Origin: Paulinella micropora
Lineage: Eukaryota > Cercozoa > Imbricatea > Euglyphida
Length of the DNA: 36,561 nucleotides
Assembly: GCA_009731375.1 (NCBI GenBank)
Contig: BJOX01000245.1
Coordinates: forward strand, 348,148-384,708
Direction: 5' to 3'
In this document: one piece after another, positions 1 through 14,141 of the stretch
Position numbering within the stretch: position 1 is the stretch's first letter
How the letters are laid out: each line of letters starts with the position of its first letter
Notes under the pieces: generated by a model
The model's database searches: none
Seen by the model: the letters and a program-made list of their open reading frames with translations, nothing else
What the model was told of the DNA's origin: nothing
Made by a program: the position numbers and the translations under genes

Positions 1-190
1 ATGGAGGTGGGAGCTCGTTCTGCAAGGGGCGCTTTATGGAACGAGCCCTGGCCCCGCCTGGTACTAGGGAGCTTTGGTATTGCCTGTATCAGTCCCTTCC
101 GTGCAAACATCACGGCTTAGCTGGGCATCGGGTTAATACTTTACCCACAGACTTCCTGGTTGACGAAATCAGAAGCTCCTTTTTTCTGAC
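1..190. other. Non-repetitive leading segment, no gene identified
   Basis: This is about 190 bases of mixed composition before the first ATCT tract. An open frame starts at 36 but runs straight into the microsatellite, and its first 50 residues match nothing I recognise. It may be the edge of a unique locus continuing to the left. Confidence 0.4.
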
Positions 191-348
191 ATTAGTCGAT
201 ATTTCATCTATCTATCTATCTACCTATCTATCTATCTATCTATCTTTCTTTCTATTTCCACTCTCTCACTACCGGAACGGTCCATCTATATATATATATA
301 TATATATATATCTATCTAACTATCTATCTATCTATCTATCTATCTATA

Positions 349-385
<37 letters not shown>

Positions 386-405
386 GTCTATCTATCCAAC
401 TGTTG

Positions 406-436
<31 letters not shown>

Positions 437-560
437 CATCTATCTATCTATCTTTCCTTCTACCTATTTATCCATCGGTCTATCTATCCCACTGTTGATC
501 TACCTGTCTATCTATATCTATCTGTCTATCTATATATTTATCTATTTACACATTGCATTA
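191..560. repeat. (ATCT)n microsatellite block
   Basis: Nearly pure ATCT tetramers, with a short AT dinucleotide run at about 287-311 and scattered substitutions (ATCC, ACCT, GTCT). The plus-strand frame through it reads Ile-Tyr-Leu-Ser repeats, which is expected from the tetramer and is not evidence of a protein. Confidence 0.95.
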
Positions 561-594
561 CTTCCTACTTATCAACTAACCACAACGTCCACAA

Positions 595-1040
595 TTAAAC
601 AACATACATACACATATATACATACATATACATACGTATACATACATATACTTGCATACATACGTACATACATACATACATACACACATATATACATACG
701 TGCATACATGCATGCATGCATGCATACATACATACATGCATACATACATACACATACATACATACACATACATACATACATACATACATACATACATACA
801 TACACACACATACATGCATACATGCATACACATACATGCATACATACATACATACATACATACATACATACTCACATACTTACATACATACATACATGCA
901 TACATACACACATACACACATACACACATACATACATACATACTTACATACATACTCACATACATACATACACACATACATACATACATATATACATATA
1001 TATCATCACATACATACCTACTTACTCACTCACACAAAGC
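595..1040. repeat. (CATA)n microsatellite block
   Basis: CATA/TACA tetramers with occasional GCATGCAT, CGTA and CACA variants. All six frames remain open for long stretches because the tetramer has no stop in most frames. The Thr-Tyr-Ile-His frames here are artefacts of the repeat. Confidence 0.95.
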
Positions 1041-1069
1041 AAATATATATATATATATATAGATATATG

Positions 1070-1154
<85 letters not shown>

Positions 1155-1188
1155 GTGTGTGTGTTTGTTTGTGTTTGTATTAGTTTGT

Positions 1189-1227
<39 letters not shown>

Positions 1228-1249
1228 TGTGTGTTTGTGAGTGTGTTTC

Positions 1250-1290
<41 letters not shown>

Positions 1291-1483
1291 GTATATGTAT
1301 ATGTATACATATATATATATGTATGTGTGTGTATGTATGTATGTGTGTATGTGTGTTTAGATATTATGCTATCGACTGAATCTACAGAAATACATACATA
1401 CATACATACATACATACATACATCCTCACACAAAGCATATATATATATATATATAAATATATATATATATATGTGTGTGTGTG

Positions 1484-1528
<45 letters not shown>

Positions 1529-1636
1529 GCTTTGTGTGATGATGTATGTATGTATGTATGTATGTATGTATGTATGTATGTTTGTATGCATATCTGTAGA
1601 TTCAGTCGATAGCATAATATATACACACACATATAC

Positions 1637-1685
<49 letters not shown>

Positions 1686-1699
1686 CATATATATATATA

Positions 1700-1751
<52 letters not shown>

Positions 1752-1760
1752 TAGGTTTTC
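1041..1760. repeat. AT, GT and GTAT compound microsatellite
   Basis: Alternating AT runs, GT runs and GTAT tetramers. (GT)n and (AT)n runs of this length are prone to Z-DNA or cruciform formation. The block encloses the large inverted repeat annotated at 1335-1655. Confidence 0.95.
1335..1655. repeat. Imperfect ~320-bp inverted repeat inside microsatellite
   Basis: A non-microsatellite core at about 1363-1390 (contains GCTATCGACTGAATCTACAG) returns as its reverse complement at about 1590-1616. The surrounding CATA/GTAT, AT and GT blocks and the CTCACACAAAGCATAT / ATATGCTTTGTGTGA segments are mirrored in the same order. The centre lies near 1,490 in an AT tract. It could form a long hairpin. 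It could be a foldback element or a palindromic duplication. Confidence 0.8.
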
Positions 1761-1764
1761 GATT

Positions 1765-2062
<298 letters not shown>

Positions 2063-2102
2063 TACTTACATACATACTTGATTGCTTTACTCGCATGCAT
2101 AC

Positions 2103-2133
<31 letters not shown>

Positions 2134-2620
2134 CATACTTACATACATACTTGCTTACTTACTTACTCGCATGCATACATACATACATACATACATACAT
2201 GCATACATACATACGTACATACATACATACGTACATACGTACATACACACACATAATTGATTACTTACTTACTCGCATGCATACTTACCTACATACATAA
2301 ATACATACATACATACATGCATACATACATACATACATACGTACATACATACATACATACATACATACATACATACGTACATACATACATACGTACATAC
2401 ATACATACGTACATACATACATACACATACATACTTGCTTACTTACTTACTCGCATGCATACTTACCTACATACATACATACATACATACGTACATACGT
2501 ACATACATACATGCATACATACGTACATACATACTGATTTACTTACTATGATTTACTTATTTACTTACTTACTTACTCCATACATACATACATACATACA
2601 TACAAACACACAATCCGGTC
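2063..2620. repeat. (CATA)n block with CTTACTCGCATGCATAC module
   Basis: CATA tetramers interrupted four times (about 2085, 2160, 2270, 2445) by a module of TTAC repeats running into CTTACTCGCATGCATAC. CGTA substitutions recur between modules. No gene is supported. Confidence 0.9.
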
Positions 2621-2645
2621 TAGGACCGCAAGAACGTTGAATATG

Positions 2646-2684
<39 letters not shown>

Positions 2685-3076
2685 GAATGAAAGTTTTCGG
2701 CCAGAAATGCCGTATTATACGGTACATTTGTTATTCAAAGTTGTGAAGAATTTCGGCCAGCCGGTAATTACGGTACATTTGCTGTCCACAATAAAAGTTT
2801 AGCCCAAAATTCCCCGTATTTACGATAAGATGGCCGAAATTTTTCACCCGACCTTATCTATCTCTCTATCCATCTATCTATCTAAGGTCGTGTGAAAAAT
2901 TTCGGCCATCTCACCTTTCGGCCGACCGTAAATACGGAGAATTTTTGGCTAACTTTTTATTTGTGGACAAAAAATATACCGTAATTACCGGCTGGCCGAA
3001 ATTTTTCACAGCTTTGACTAACAAAGGTACCGTTATTACGAAATAATTTGTTCTGGCCCCAATTTTTCACTATTCC
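2685..3076. mobile_element. Foldback/MITE-like element with ~175-bp inverted arms
   Basis: The left arm (about 2685-2856) and right arm (about 2887-3076) are reverse complements with scattered mismatches. Shared landmarks are TTTCGGCCAGCCGGTAATTA, TCCGTATTTACG and GATGGCCGAAATTTTTCAC. The roughly 30-base loop is mainly ATCT repeat. The element is embedded between ATCT tracts (2641-2684 and from 3077), so the target and loop are the same microsatellite. There is no coding capacity. The long arms relative to the loop suggest a non-autonomous foldback element. Confidence 0.85.
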
Positions 3077-3234
3077 TTATCTATCCATCTATCTATCCAT
3101 CTATCTATCCATCTATCTATCTATCTATCTATCTATATATATATATATATATATATATATCTGCCTATCTAGGACAAGTGCGTTGCGGTAGCTAGCTAGC
3201 TATCTATCTATCTATCTTTTCTCTATCTATCTAC

Positions 3235-3276
<42 letters not shown>

Positions 3277-3380
3277 GTCTATCTATCTATCTACCTATCT
3301 AGGACCGCAAGTGCGTTGCGGTAGCTATCTATCTATCTATCTACCTACCTATCTATCTATCTACCTATCTATCTATCTAC

Positions 3381-3425
<45 letters not shown>

Positions 3426-3440
3426 CAGGATCGCAAGTAC
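3077..3440. repeat. (ATCT)n block with module A
   Basis: ATCT tetramers punctuated by a module close to CTAGGACCGCAAGTGCGTTG. Copies lie at about 3169, 3298 and 3425, with an earlier related copy at about 2622. Two copies are followed by CGGTAGCTAGCTAT-type sequence. Confidence 0.9.
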
Positions 3441-3442
3441 GT

Positions 3443-3479
3443 TGGAGTTGCCTTCACGGGACTAGACGCTAGCACGGGG

Positions 3480-3518
<39 letters not shown>

Positions 3519-3585
3519 ATTTCTATCTATATATATATATATGTATATCTTTCTTTCTTTCTCGGGTCTAGACGCTAGCACGGGG

Positions 3586-3628
<43 letters not shown>

Positions 3629-3683
3629 ATTTCTTTCTTTCTTTCTCGGGACTAGACGCTAGCACGGGGTATCTATCTATCTA

Positions 3684-3752
<69 letters not shown>

Positions 3753-3905
3753 TGGGGTGGCCTTCAGGGGCCTAGACGCTAGCACGGGGTATCTATCTGT
3801 CTATCTATATATCTATCTATCTATCTATCTATCTATATATATATATATATATATATACATTTCTTTCTTTCTTTCTTGCTCGGGACTAGACGCTAGCACG
3901 GGGTG

Positions 3906-3987
<82 letters not shown>

Positions 3988-4035
3988 GGTGGCCTTCACG
4001 GGCCTGGACGCTAGCACGGGATATCTATCTATCTA

Positions 4036-4086
<51 letters not shown>

Positions 4087-4209
4087 TTCTTTCTCGAGTC
4101 TAGACGCTAGCACGGGGTATCTATCTATCTATATATCTATACATATATATATGCTTTTATATATATATATCTTTCTTTCTTTCTTTCTCGGGTCTAGACG
4201 CTAGCACGG

Positions 4210-4261
<52 letters not shown>

Positions 4262-4342
4262 TATACATATATATATATATGATATATATATGTATATATA
4301 TATACATATATATATATATGTATGTATATGTATATGTATATG

Positions 4343-4379
<37 letters not shown>

Positions 4380-4419
4380 CTTTCTTTCTTTCTTGGGTCT
4401 AGATGCTAGCACTGGGTAT

Positions 4420-4515
<96 letters not shown>

Positions 4516-4629
4516 TATTTCTATCTATCTAACTATCTACCTATCTATCTATCTATCTATATATCTATCTATCTATCTATATATCTATCTGTCTATCTGT
4601 GTATCTATCTATCTATCTAACTAACTATA

Positions 4630-4669
<40 letters not shown>

Positions 4670-4700
4670 TCGGGTCTAGACGCTAACACGGGGTATCTAT
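3443..4700. repeat. Punctuated array with module B (CTAGACGCTAGCACGGGGT)
   Basis: Ten copies of a roughly 24-bp module containing CTAGACGCTAGCACGGGGT start near 3458, 3563, 3647, 3768, 3881, 3999, 4095, 4189, 4395 and 4672. Some are preceded by TTGGGGTGGCCTTCACGGG and others by CTTTCTTTCTCGGG. All share one orientation. Spacers are ATCT followed by AT runs. Microsatellite spacers diverge in length while the module stays almost invariant. Confidence 0.93.
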
Positions 4701-4811
4701 CTATCTCTATCTATCTATCTCTATCTATCTATCTATCTATCTATCTATTTATCTATCTATTTATCTATATGTCTATCTATCTATCTATCTATCTATCCAT
4801 CTGTCTATCTA

Positions 4812-4842
<31 letters not shown>

Positions 4843-4972
4843 ATCTATCTATCTATCCATCTATCTATCTATCTAACTATCCATCTATCCATCTTTCTGT
4901 CTATCTGTCTATCTGTCGATCTATCTATCTATCTATCTATATATCTATCCATCCATCTATCTATATGTTTAT

Positions 4973-5011
<39 letters not shown>

Positions 5012-5110
5012 CCTGTCTGTCTGCCTATCTATCTATCTATATATCTATATATATATCTATCTATCTATCTATCTATCTGTCTATCTATCTGTCTATCTAT
5101 CTTTCTATGT
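4701..5110. repeat. (ATCT)n microsatellite block
   Basis: ATCT tetramers with ATCC, GTCT and ATTT variants. Short unique sequence follows at 5110-5150 before the next block. No gene. Confidence 0.95.
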
Positions 5111-5150
5111 ACATTTTTCGCTTTCTTGTTTCGCCCTGGAAACCCGTACA

Positions 5151-5815
5151 TACATACATACATAAATACATACATGCATACATGCATACATACATACATA
5201 CATACATGCATGCATACATACATACATACATACTTACATACATACACACATACATACAGCAGCGGGAACATATACATACATACATACATACATACATACA
5301 TACATACATACATACATACATTACATACATACATACATACACACATACATACAGCAGCGGGAACATATACATACATACATACATACATACATACATACAT
5401 ACATACAGCAACGGGAACATATACATACATACATACATACATACATACATACATACATACATACATACATACATACATACATACATACATAAATACATAC
5501 ATAAATGCATAAATATATACATACATACATTCATACATACATACATACATGCATACATACATACATGCATACATATATACATACGTACATACACACATAC
5601 ATACAGCAGCGGGAACATAAAACACATACATAAATACATACATACATACATGCATACATACATACATACATACATACATACAGCAGCGGGAACATATATA
5701 TACATACATACATACAAACATACATGCATACATGCATACATACATACATACATACATACATACATTCATACATACATACGTACATGTATGCATACATACA
5801 TACATACATACATAT
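5151..5815. repeat. (CATA)n array with module C (CAGCAGCGGGAACAT)
   Basis: CATA tetramers punctuated by CAGCAGCGGGAACAT at about 5256, 5351, 5405 (CAGCAACGGG variant), 5603 and 5681. All copies are in one orientation. Translated frames show repeated Ser-Ser-Gly-Asn islands from the module inside Ile-His-Thr-Tyr repeats. Confidence 0.92.
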
Positions 5816-5910
5816 GTGTGTATGTGTGTGTATGTGTGTGTGTGTGTGCTTGTATGTATGCATGCATGTAGGTATATAAATATAAATATGCATGTATGTA
5901 TGTATGTATG

Positions 5911-5970
<60 letters not shown>

Positions 5971-5985
5971 CGTACATACATGCAT

Positions 5986-6033
<48 letters not shown>

Positions 6034-6041
6034 CCTATATA

Positions 6042-6131
<90 letters not shown>

Positions 6132-6156
6132 ATGTATGCATTTGTGTATGTGTGTG
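5816..6156. repeat. GTAT, GT, CATA, CA and AT compound microsatellite
   Basis: A run of GTAT and GT repeats, then CATA and CA repeats (about 5970-6029), then AT and GT again. The GT and CA halves are roughly complementary and could pair. The short GGAACC sequence at about 6030 looks like an inverted start of module D. Confidence 0.9.
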
Positions 6157-7235
<1,079 letters not shown>

Positions 7236-7530
7236 CATGGATGGATGGATGGATGGATGGAAGGATGGAAAGATTGATTCCTCTTTGAATGATTGAATGA
7301 TTGAATGATTGAATGATTGCTAAATTCATTGAATGATTGATTGATGATTGATTGATTGATTGATTGCTTGCTTGCTTGGCTTGGCTTGGCTTGGCTTGGC
7401 TTGGCTTGGCTTGGCTTGGCTTTGCTTGGCTTGGCTTGGCTGGGCTGGGCTTGGCTTGGCTGGGCTGGGCTGGGCTGGGCTTGCTTGCTTGCTTGCTTGC
7501 TTTCTTGCTTGCTTGCTTGGATGTGTTTAT
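7236..7530. repeat. GGAT, ATTGAATG, TTGGC pentamer and TTGC repeats
   Basis: A short succession of different repeats: GGAT tetramers (7236-7262), ATTGAATG octamers (about 7280-7335), TGAT, a TTGGC/TGGGC pentanucleotide block (about 7375-7485) and TTGC tetramers. The Leu-Ala-Trp frames here come from the pentamer. Confidence 0.93.
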
Positions 7531-7602
7531 AAGTTTTCAAATTTTTGAAAAGCTATCATATTCTGTATGTGGTTGTTTTTGATTATGTTTTTGATTTTTT
7601 TA

Positions 7603-7800
7603 TCTACCTATCTATCTATCTATCTATCTATCTATTTATCTATCTATCTACCTACCTACCTACCTACCTATCTATCTATCGATCTATCGATCCATCGATC
7701 CATCTATCTATCTATCTATCTATCTACCTACCTACCTATCTATCTACCTACCTACCTATCTATCTATCTATCTATCCATCGATCCATCGATCTATCTATA

Positions 7801-7831
<31 letters not shown>

Positions 7832-7944
7832 ATATCTGTCTATCTACCTACCTATCTACCTATCTATCTATCTATCTATCTATCTTTCTATCTTTCTATC
7901 TATCTATCTGTCTACCTACCTACCTACCTACCTACCTACCTATA

Positions 7945-7979
<35 letters not shown>

Positions 7980-8003
7980 ATATCTATCTATCTGTCTATC
8001 TAT
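7603..8003. repeat. (CTAT)/(CTAC) tetranucleotide block
   Basis: CTAT tetramers alternating with CTAC runs and GATC-containing variants. A short non-repetitive stretch at 7531-7602 precedes it. No gene. Confidence 0.95.
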
Positions 8004-8088
8004 TTGTTATTATCCAGCGCAACACTGCTGCAAGTCACGTCAGGCTATCTATCTATCTATCTATCTATCTGTCTATCTATCTATATAT

Positions 8089-8120
<32 letters not shown>

Positions 8121-8595
8121 ATCTACCTATCTACCTACCTACCTACCTATATGTCTATCTATCTATCGATCTATCTATTTATCTACCTATCTATTCACCT
8201 ACCTATCTATCTATCTATCTACCTATCTACTCATCGATCTATCGATCTATCTATCTACCTATCTACCTATCTATCTGTCTATCTGTCTGTCTGTTTATGT
8301 GTGGTTAGCTAGCGCAACATTGTCGATCTATCTATCTGTCTATCTAGCTGCCTATATATCTATCTATCTATCTATCTATATATCTATCTATCTATCTATC
8401 TATCTATATGTCTATCTATCTATCTATCTACACTCTTTTTTATTAGCTAGCGCCACACTGCTGCAACTCACGTCAGGCTATCTATCTATCTATCTACCTA
8501 TCTATCTATCTATCTATCTACCTATCTATTTATCTATCTATCTATCTACACTCTTTTTTATTAGCCAGCGCCACACTGCTGCAAGTCGCGTCAGG

Positions 8596-8635
<40 letters not shown>

Positions 8636-8701
8636 TTATCTATTTATCTATCTACACTCTTTTTTATTAGCTAGCGCCACACTGCTGCAAGTCACATCAG
8701 G

Positions 8702-8740
<39 letters not shown>

Positions 8741-8838
8741 CCTTTCTATCTATCTATTTATCTATCTATCTATCTACACTCTTTTTTATTAGCTAGCGCC
8801 ACACTGCTGCAATTCGCGTCAGGCTATCTATATATCTG

Positions 8839-8871
<33 letters not shown>

Positions 8872-9090
8872 TTATCTATCTATCTATCTACACTGTTTTT
8901 TATTAGCCAGCGCCACACTGCTGCATGTCGCATAAGGCTATCTATCTATCTATCTATCTACCTATCTATCTATCTATATATATATATCTATCTATCTATC
9001 TACACTCTTTTTTATTAGCTAGCGCCACACTGCTGCAAGTCACGTCAGGCTATCTATCTATCTATCTACCTATCTATATATCTATCTATA

Positions 9091-9124
<34 letters not shown>

Positions 9125-9175
9125 CACCTTTTTATTAGCTAGCGCAACACTGCTGCAAGTCGCGTCAGGGCTAGG
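8004..9175. repeat. Punctuated array with module F
   Basis: Nine copies of a ~45-bp module beginning CTTTTTTATTAGCTAGCG and ending CTGCAAGTCACGTCAGG, near 8004, 8300 (truncated), 8431, 8551, 8653, 8775, 8891, 9002 and 9123. Unit spacing is about 105-135 bp apart from the first pair. All are in the same orientation and separated by ATCT tetramers. The last copy ends the ATCT domain and GTAT begins immediately. Confidence 0.93.
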
Positions 9176-9296
9176 TAAATATGCATGTATGTATATTTGT
9201 ACGTATGTATACGTATGTATGTATGTGTTTTATGTATGTTATGGATAGATGGATGGATGGATGGATGGATGGATGGATGGATGGATGGATGGATGG

Positions 9297-9329
<33 letters not shown>

Positions 9330-9844
9330 TGTATGTATGTATGTATGTATGTGTGTGTGTAGGTATGTATGCATGCACGTATGCATGCATATGTATGCAT
9401 GCATATGTGTGCATGCATGTATTCATGCATGCATGTATGTAACGTATGTATGTATATATGTATATATGTATATATGAATATATGCATGTATGCATGTATG
9501 TATGTATGTATGTATGTATGTATGTATGTATGTATGCATGTATGAATGTATGTATGTGATGTATGTAAGTATGTAAGTATATACGTATCTATGTATGTAT
9601 GTATGTACGTACGTACGTACGTACGTGTGTACGTATGTATGTATGTATGTATGTATGTATTTATGTATATATGTATGTATGTGTGTGTGTGTGCATGTAT
9701 GTGTGTATGTGTGCATGTATGTATGTATGTATGCATGTATGTATGTATGTGTGTATGTGTGTATGTGTGTATGTATACATGATGTATGTATGTATGTATG
9801 CATGTATGTATGTATGTATGTATGTATGTATGTATGTATGTATT
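9176..9844. repeat. (GTAT)n and (GGAT)n block
   Basis: GTAT tetramers with a GGAT tract at about 9241-9297, CATG-rich and CGTA variants and GT runs. No gene; the Met-Tyr-Val-Cys frames are repeat translation. Confidence 0.95.
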
Positions 9845-9968
9845 TTAGGCGAAAACTTCACAGACAGCACTGCATCTTCTTGCATACATACATACATACA
9901 TACATACATACATGCATGCATACTTCCTTACTTACTTATTTACTTACTTACTTATTTACTTACCTACC

Positions 9969-10018
<50 letters not shown>

Positions 10019-10165
10019 GTTACTTACTTACCCACTTACTTACTCACTGACTCACTGACTTACGTACATACATACATACATTATGCATGTATATATTTTA
10101 GGCGAAGACATCACAGACGGTATTTCATCTTCTTACATATATGTATGTATGTATGTATGTGCGTA

Positions 10166-10203
<38 letters not shown>

Positions 10204-10272
10204 CATGTAAGTATGTATGTATGTATATTATGTGAAGACTTCACCAACGGCACTGCATGTTCTTACATACAC

Positions 10273-10315
<43 letters not shown>

Positions 10316-10559
10316 CACTTACTTACATGTATGTATGTTAGGCGAAGACTTCACAGACGGCACTACATCTTCTTACATACTTACTCACTTACTTACTTAC
10401 TTACTTACTTACTCACTTACTCACTTACTTACATGTATGTATGTTAGGCGAAGACTTCACAGAGGGCACTGCATCTTGTTACATACATACTTACATACTT
10501 ACATACTTACTAACTTACTTACTTGCTTACTTACTTACTCACTTACTTACATGTATGTA

Positions 10560-11136
10560 AGTTAGATACATGTAAGTAAGTGAGTAAGTGAGTAAGTAAG
10601 TAAGTAAGTAAGTAAGTATGTGTGAATGTAAGAAGATGTAGTGCCGTCTGTGAAGTCTTCGCCTAACATACATACATGTAAGTAAGTGAGTAAGTGAGTA
10701 AGTAAGTAAGTAAGTGAGTAAGTAAGTATGTAAGTATGTATGTAAGAAGATGTAGTGCCGTCTGTGAAGTCTTCGCCTAACATACATACATGGAAGTAAG
10801 TGAGTAAGTAATAAAGTAAGTAAGTAAGTAAGTAAGTAAGTTTGTATGTATGTATGTAAGAAGATGTAGTGCCGTCTGAGAAGTCTTCGCCTAACATACA
10901 TACATGTAAGTAAGTGAGTAAGTAAGTAAGTAAGTAAGTATGTAAGTATGTATGTAAGAAGATGCAGTGCCCTCTGTGAAGTCTTCGCCTAACATACATA
11001 CATGTAAGTAAGTGAGTAAGTGAGTAAGTAAGTAAGTAAGTAAGTAAGTGAGTAAGTAAGTAAGTAAGTAAGTATGTAAGTATGTATGTAAGAAGATGTA
11101 GTGCCGTCTGTGAAGTCTTCGCCTAGCATACATACA

Positions 11137-11176
<40 letters not shown>

Positions 11177-11226
11177 TGTGTGTATGTAAGAAGATGCAGT
11201 GCCGTCTGTGAAGTCTTCGCCTATGT
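10560..11226. repeat. Inverted segment within the module G array
   Basis: All module copies here lie in reverse orientation and spacers read GTAA instead of TTAC. The left junction is palindromic around ACATGTATGTAAGTTAGATA, and the right junction reads reversed module, CTATGTATG, then a forward module. This is a local inversion of six units or a head-to-head rearrangement. Confidence 0.9.
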
Positions 11227-11289
11227 ATGTTAGGCGAAGATTTCACAGAGGGCACTGCATCTTCTTACATACATACTTACATACTTACA

Positions 11290-11329
<40 letters not shown>

Positions 11330-11416
11330 CACTTACTTACATGTATGTATGTTAGGCGAAGACTTCACAGAGGGCACTGCATCTTCTTACATACATACTT
11401 ACATACTTACTTACTC

Positions 11417-11459
<43 letters not shown>

Positions 11460-11690
11460 TGTATGTATGTTAGGCGAAGACTTCACAGACGGCACTACAT
11501 CTTCTTACATACACACATACATACATACTTACTTACTTACTTACTTACTCACTTACTTACATACTTACTTACATACTTACTTACTTACTTACTTACTTAC
11601 TCACTTGCTTGCATGTATGTATGTTAGGCGAAGACTTCACAGACGGCACTACATCTTCTTACATACATACTTACATACTTACACACTTAC

Positions 11691-11721
<31 letters not shown>

Positions 11722-11795
11722 CGCTTACTTACATGTATGCATGTTAGGCGAAGACTTCACACACAGACGGCACTGCATCTTCTTACATACACACA

Positions 11796-11831
<36 letters not shown>

Positions 11832-11910
11832 TGTATGTATGCTAGGCGAAGACTTCACAGAGGGCACTACATCTTCTTACATACATACATACTTACTTAC
11901 TTACTTACTC

Positions 11911-11957
<47 letters not shown>

Positions 11958-12059
11958 CACTTACTTACATGTATGTATGTTAGGCGAAGACTTCACAGAG
12001 GGCACTGCATCTTCTTACATACATACTTACATACTTACTTACTTACTTACTTACTCACT

Positions 12060-12487
12060 TCCTTATATGTATGTATGTTAGACGAAAACTTCACAGAGGG
12101 CACTGCATCTTCTTACATACATACATACATACTTACATACTTACTTACTTACTTATTTACTTACTTACTTACTTACTTACTTACTCACTTACTTACATGT
12201 ATGTATGTTAGGCGAAGACTTCACAGAGGGCACTACATCTTCTTACATACATACTTACATACTTACTTACTTACTTACTTACTCACTTCCTTATATGTAT
12301 GTATGTTAGACGAAAACTTCACAGAGGGCACTGCATCTTCTTACATACATACATACATACTTACATACTTACTTACTTACTTATTTACTTACTTACTTAC
12401 TTACTTACTTACTCACTTACTTACATGTATGTATGTTAGGCGAAGACTTCACAGAGGGCACTACATCTTCTTACATACATACTTACA

Positions 12488-12517
<30 letters not shown>
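12060..12517. repeat. Duplicated ~229-bp higher-order unit
   Basis: Two successive blocks (about 12060-12288 and 12289-12517) are almost identical. Each has one variant module with TTAGACGAAAACTTCACAG and one with the standard form, and the same spacer lengths. This indicates a recent tandem duplication of a two-module unit. Confidence 0.85.
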
Positions 12518-12543
<26 letters not shown>

Positions 12544-12813
12544 TATATGTATGTCAGGCGAAGACTTCACAGAGGGCACTACATCTTCTTACATTCACAC
12601 ATACATACTTACTTACTTACTTACTCACTTACTCACTTACTTACATGTATTTATGTTAGGCGAAGACTTCACAGACGGCACTGCGTCTTCTTATTTACTT
12701 ATTTACTTACTTACTTACTTATTTACTTACTTACTTACTCACGTACTTACATGTATGTATGTTAGGCGAAGACTTCACAGAGGGCACTGCATCTTCTTAC
12801 ATACATACTTACA

Positions 12814-12853
<40 letters not shown>

Positions 12854-13009
12854 TGTATGTATGTTAGGCGAAGACTTCACAGACGGCACTGCATCTTCTT
12901 ACATACATACTTACATACTTTCTTACTTGCTTACTTACTTACTCACTTACTCACATGTATGTATGTTAGGCGAAGACTTCACAGAGGGCACTGCATCTCC
13001 TTAAATACA

Positions 13010-13045
<36 letters not shown>

Positions 13046-13122
13046 CACTTACTTACATGTATGTATGTTAGGCGAAGACTTCACAGAGGGCACTGCATCT
13101 TCTTCGTTCCTTCGAGGCTTGT

Positions 13123-13375
<253 letters not shown>

Positions 13376-13503
13376 ATGTCGCAAAGGAATGTAGTCCTTG
13401 CAAAGGAACGCAGTTTCACATCAAACAATAATTTGTGTACTGTGCATGTGTCCGGGATGGGAATCACGGGTAGACTGTGTTCTGGAAAAAGAAGAGGAGG
13501 AAC

Positions 13504-13534
<31 letters not shown>

Positions 13535-13545
13535 GATAGATAGAT

Positions 13546-14135
13546 ATTTTAAAGAACATTCAGCTGATTAAGCAATCAGCTTTCAAATAATTTTCTTGAG
13601 TAGTTAACTAGCCGTTACGAAAGATGTCGACAGTTTTGCTTGAGGAGTAAGTAGTTCTTAAGCACAACGAGCAACGATTTCAAGCGTTTGGATCTCATTT
13701 ATTTCTCATGTTTATTGCTTGTGCAGTGGCTCGTTTACAAGCTCTGGTCAAGAGCTTTCTAATGAGCCATAACACACGTGATGGATACAAACATTAGCTG
13801 AGATCGTTGCACTTAAGAGTTAGGAACTTCTGTTCGAGCGCCGAAAAATCATAGTCAAGCATTGTGCAAAAATCCCTTTTTTTAATCCCAGTCGTCTGTT
13901 TGTCGACACTTGAAATGAAATGTAATCACTTGCGTCACTTGGGAAAGGACAAAAAGGCAGCGATATGGGGAAAAAGTGATATTAGCATTGCTAAAAAGAA
14001 CTTTAAATTGATTGTTTGAAGTCATCAGTTTCTGGACAGAATCGAACGTCAGTTAGAGAAGTCGAAACCGTTTGCAGAGTAGAACATTAATATGATGTCA
14101 TTAGTTAAAGTATTATTCACGGTATAGCATCCCCA
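13546..14135. other. AT-rich non-repetitive stretch, no gene seen
   Basis: About 590 bases of ordinary composition with no open frame of note and no recognisable repeat. It separates the microsatellite field from the first PLE-related terminal segment. Confidence 0.5.
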
Positions 14136-14141
14136 TTTGTC

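Larger units (their letters stand above)
9845..13110. repeat. 3.3-kb punctuated array with module G (about 28 copies)
   Basis: A ~44-bp module beginning TTAGGCGAAGACTTCACAG and ending GGCACTGCATCTTCTT recurs about 28 times. Five are forward (9845-10485), six reversed (about 10621-11225) and 17 forward (11229-13105). Spacers are TTAC and CATA tetramers, and units are about 100-150 bp. Variation is confined to a few sites (ACAGACGG or ACAGAGGG; CTGCATC or CTACATC). The repeated Arg-Arg-Leu-His-Arg frame islands are module translation. The spacers are microsatellite rather than unique sequence, so this is not a CRISPR array. Confidence 0.95.

Noticed and set aside
9845-13110. CRISPR array (regular conserved repeat with spacers)
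   Set aside because: Spacers are TTAC/CATA microsatellite rather than unique sequence, the genome is eukaryotic, orientation changes inside the array, and no cas gene is present.
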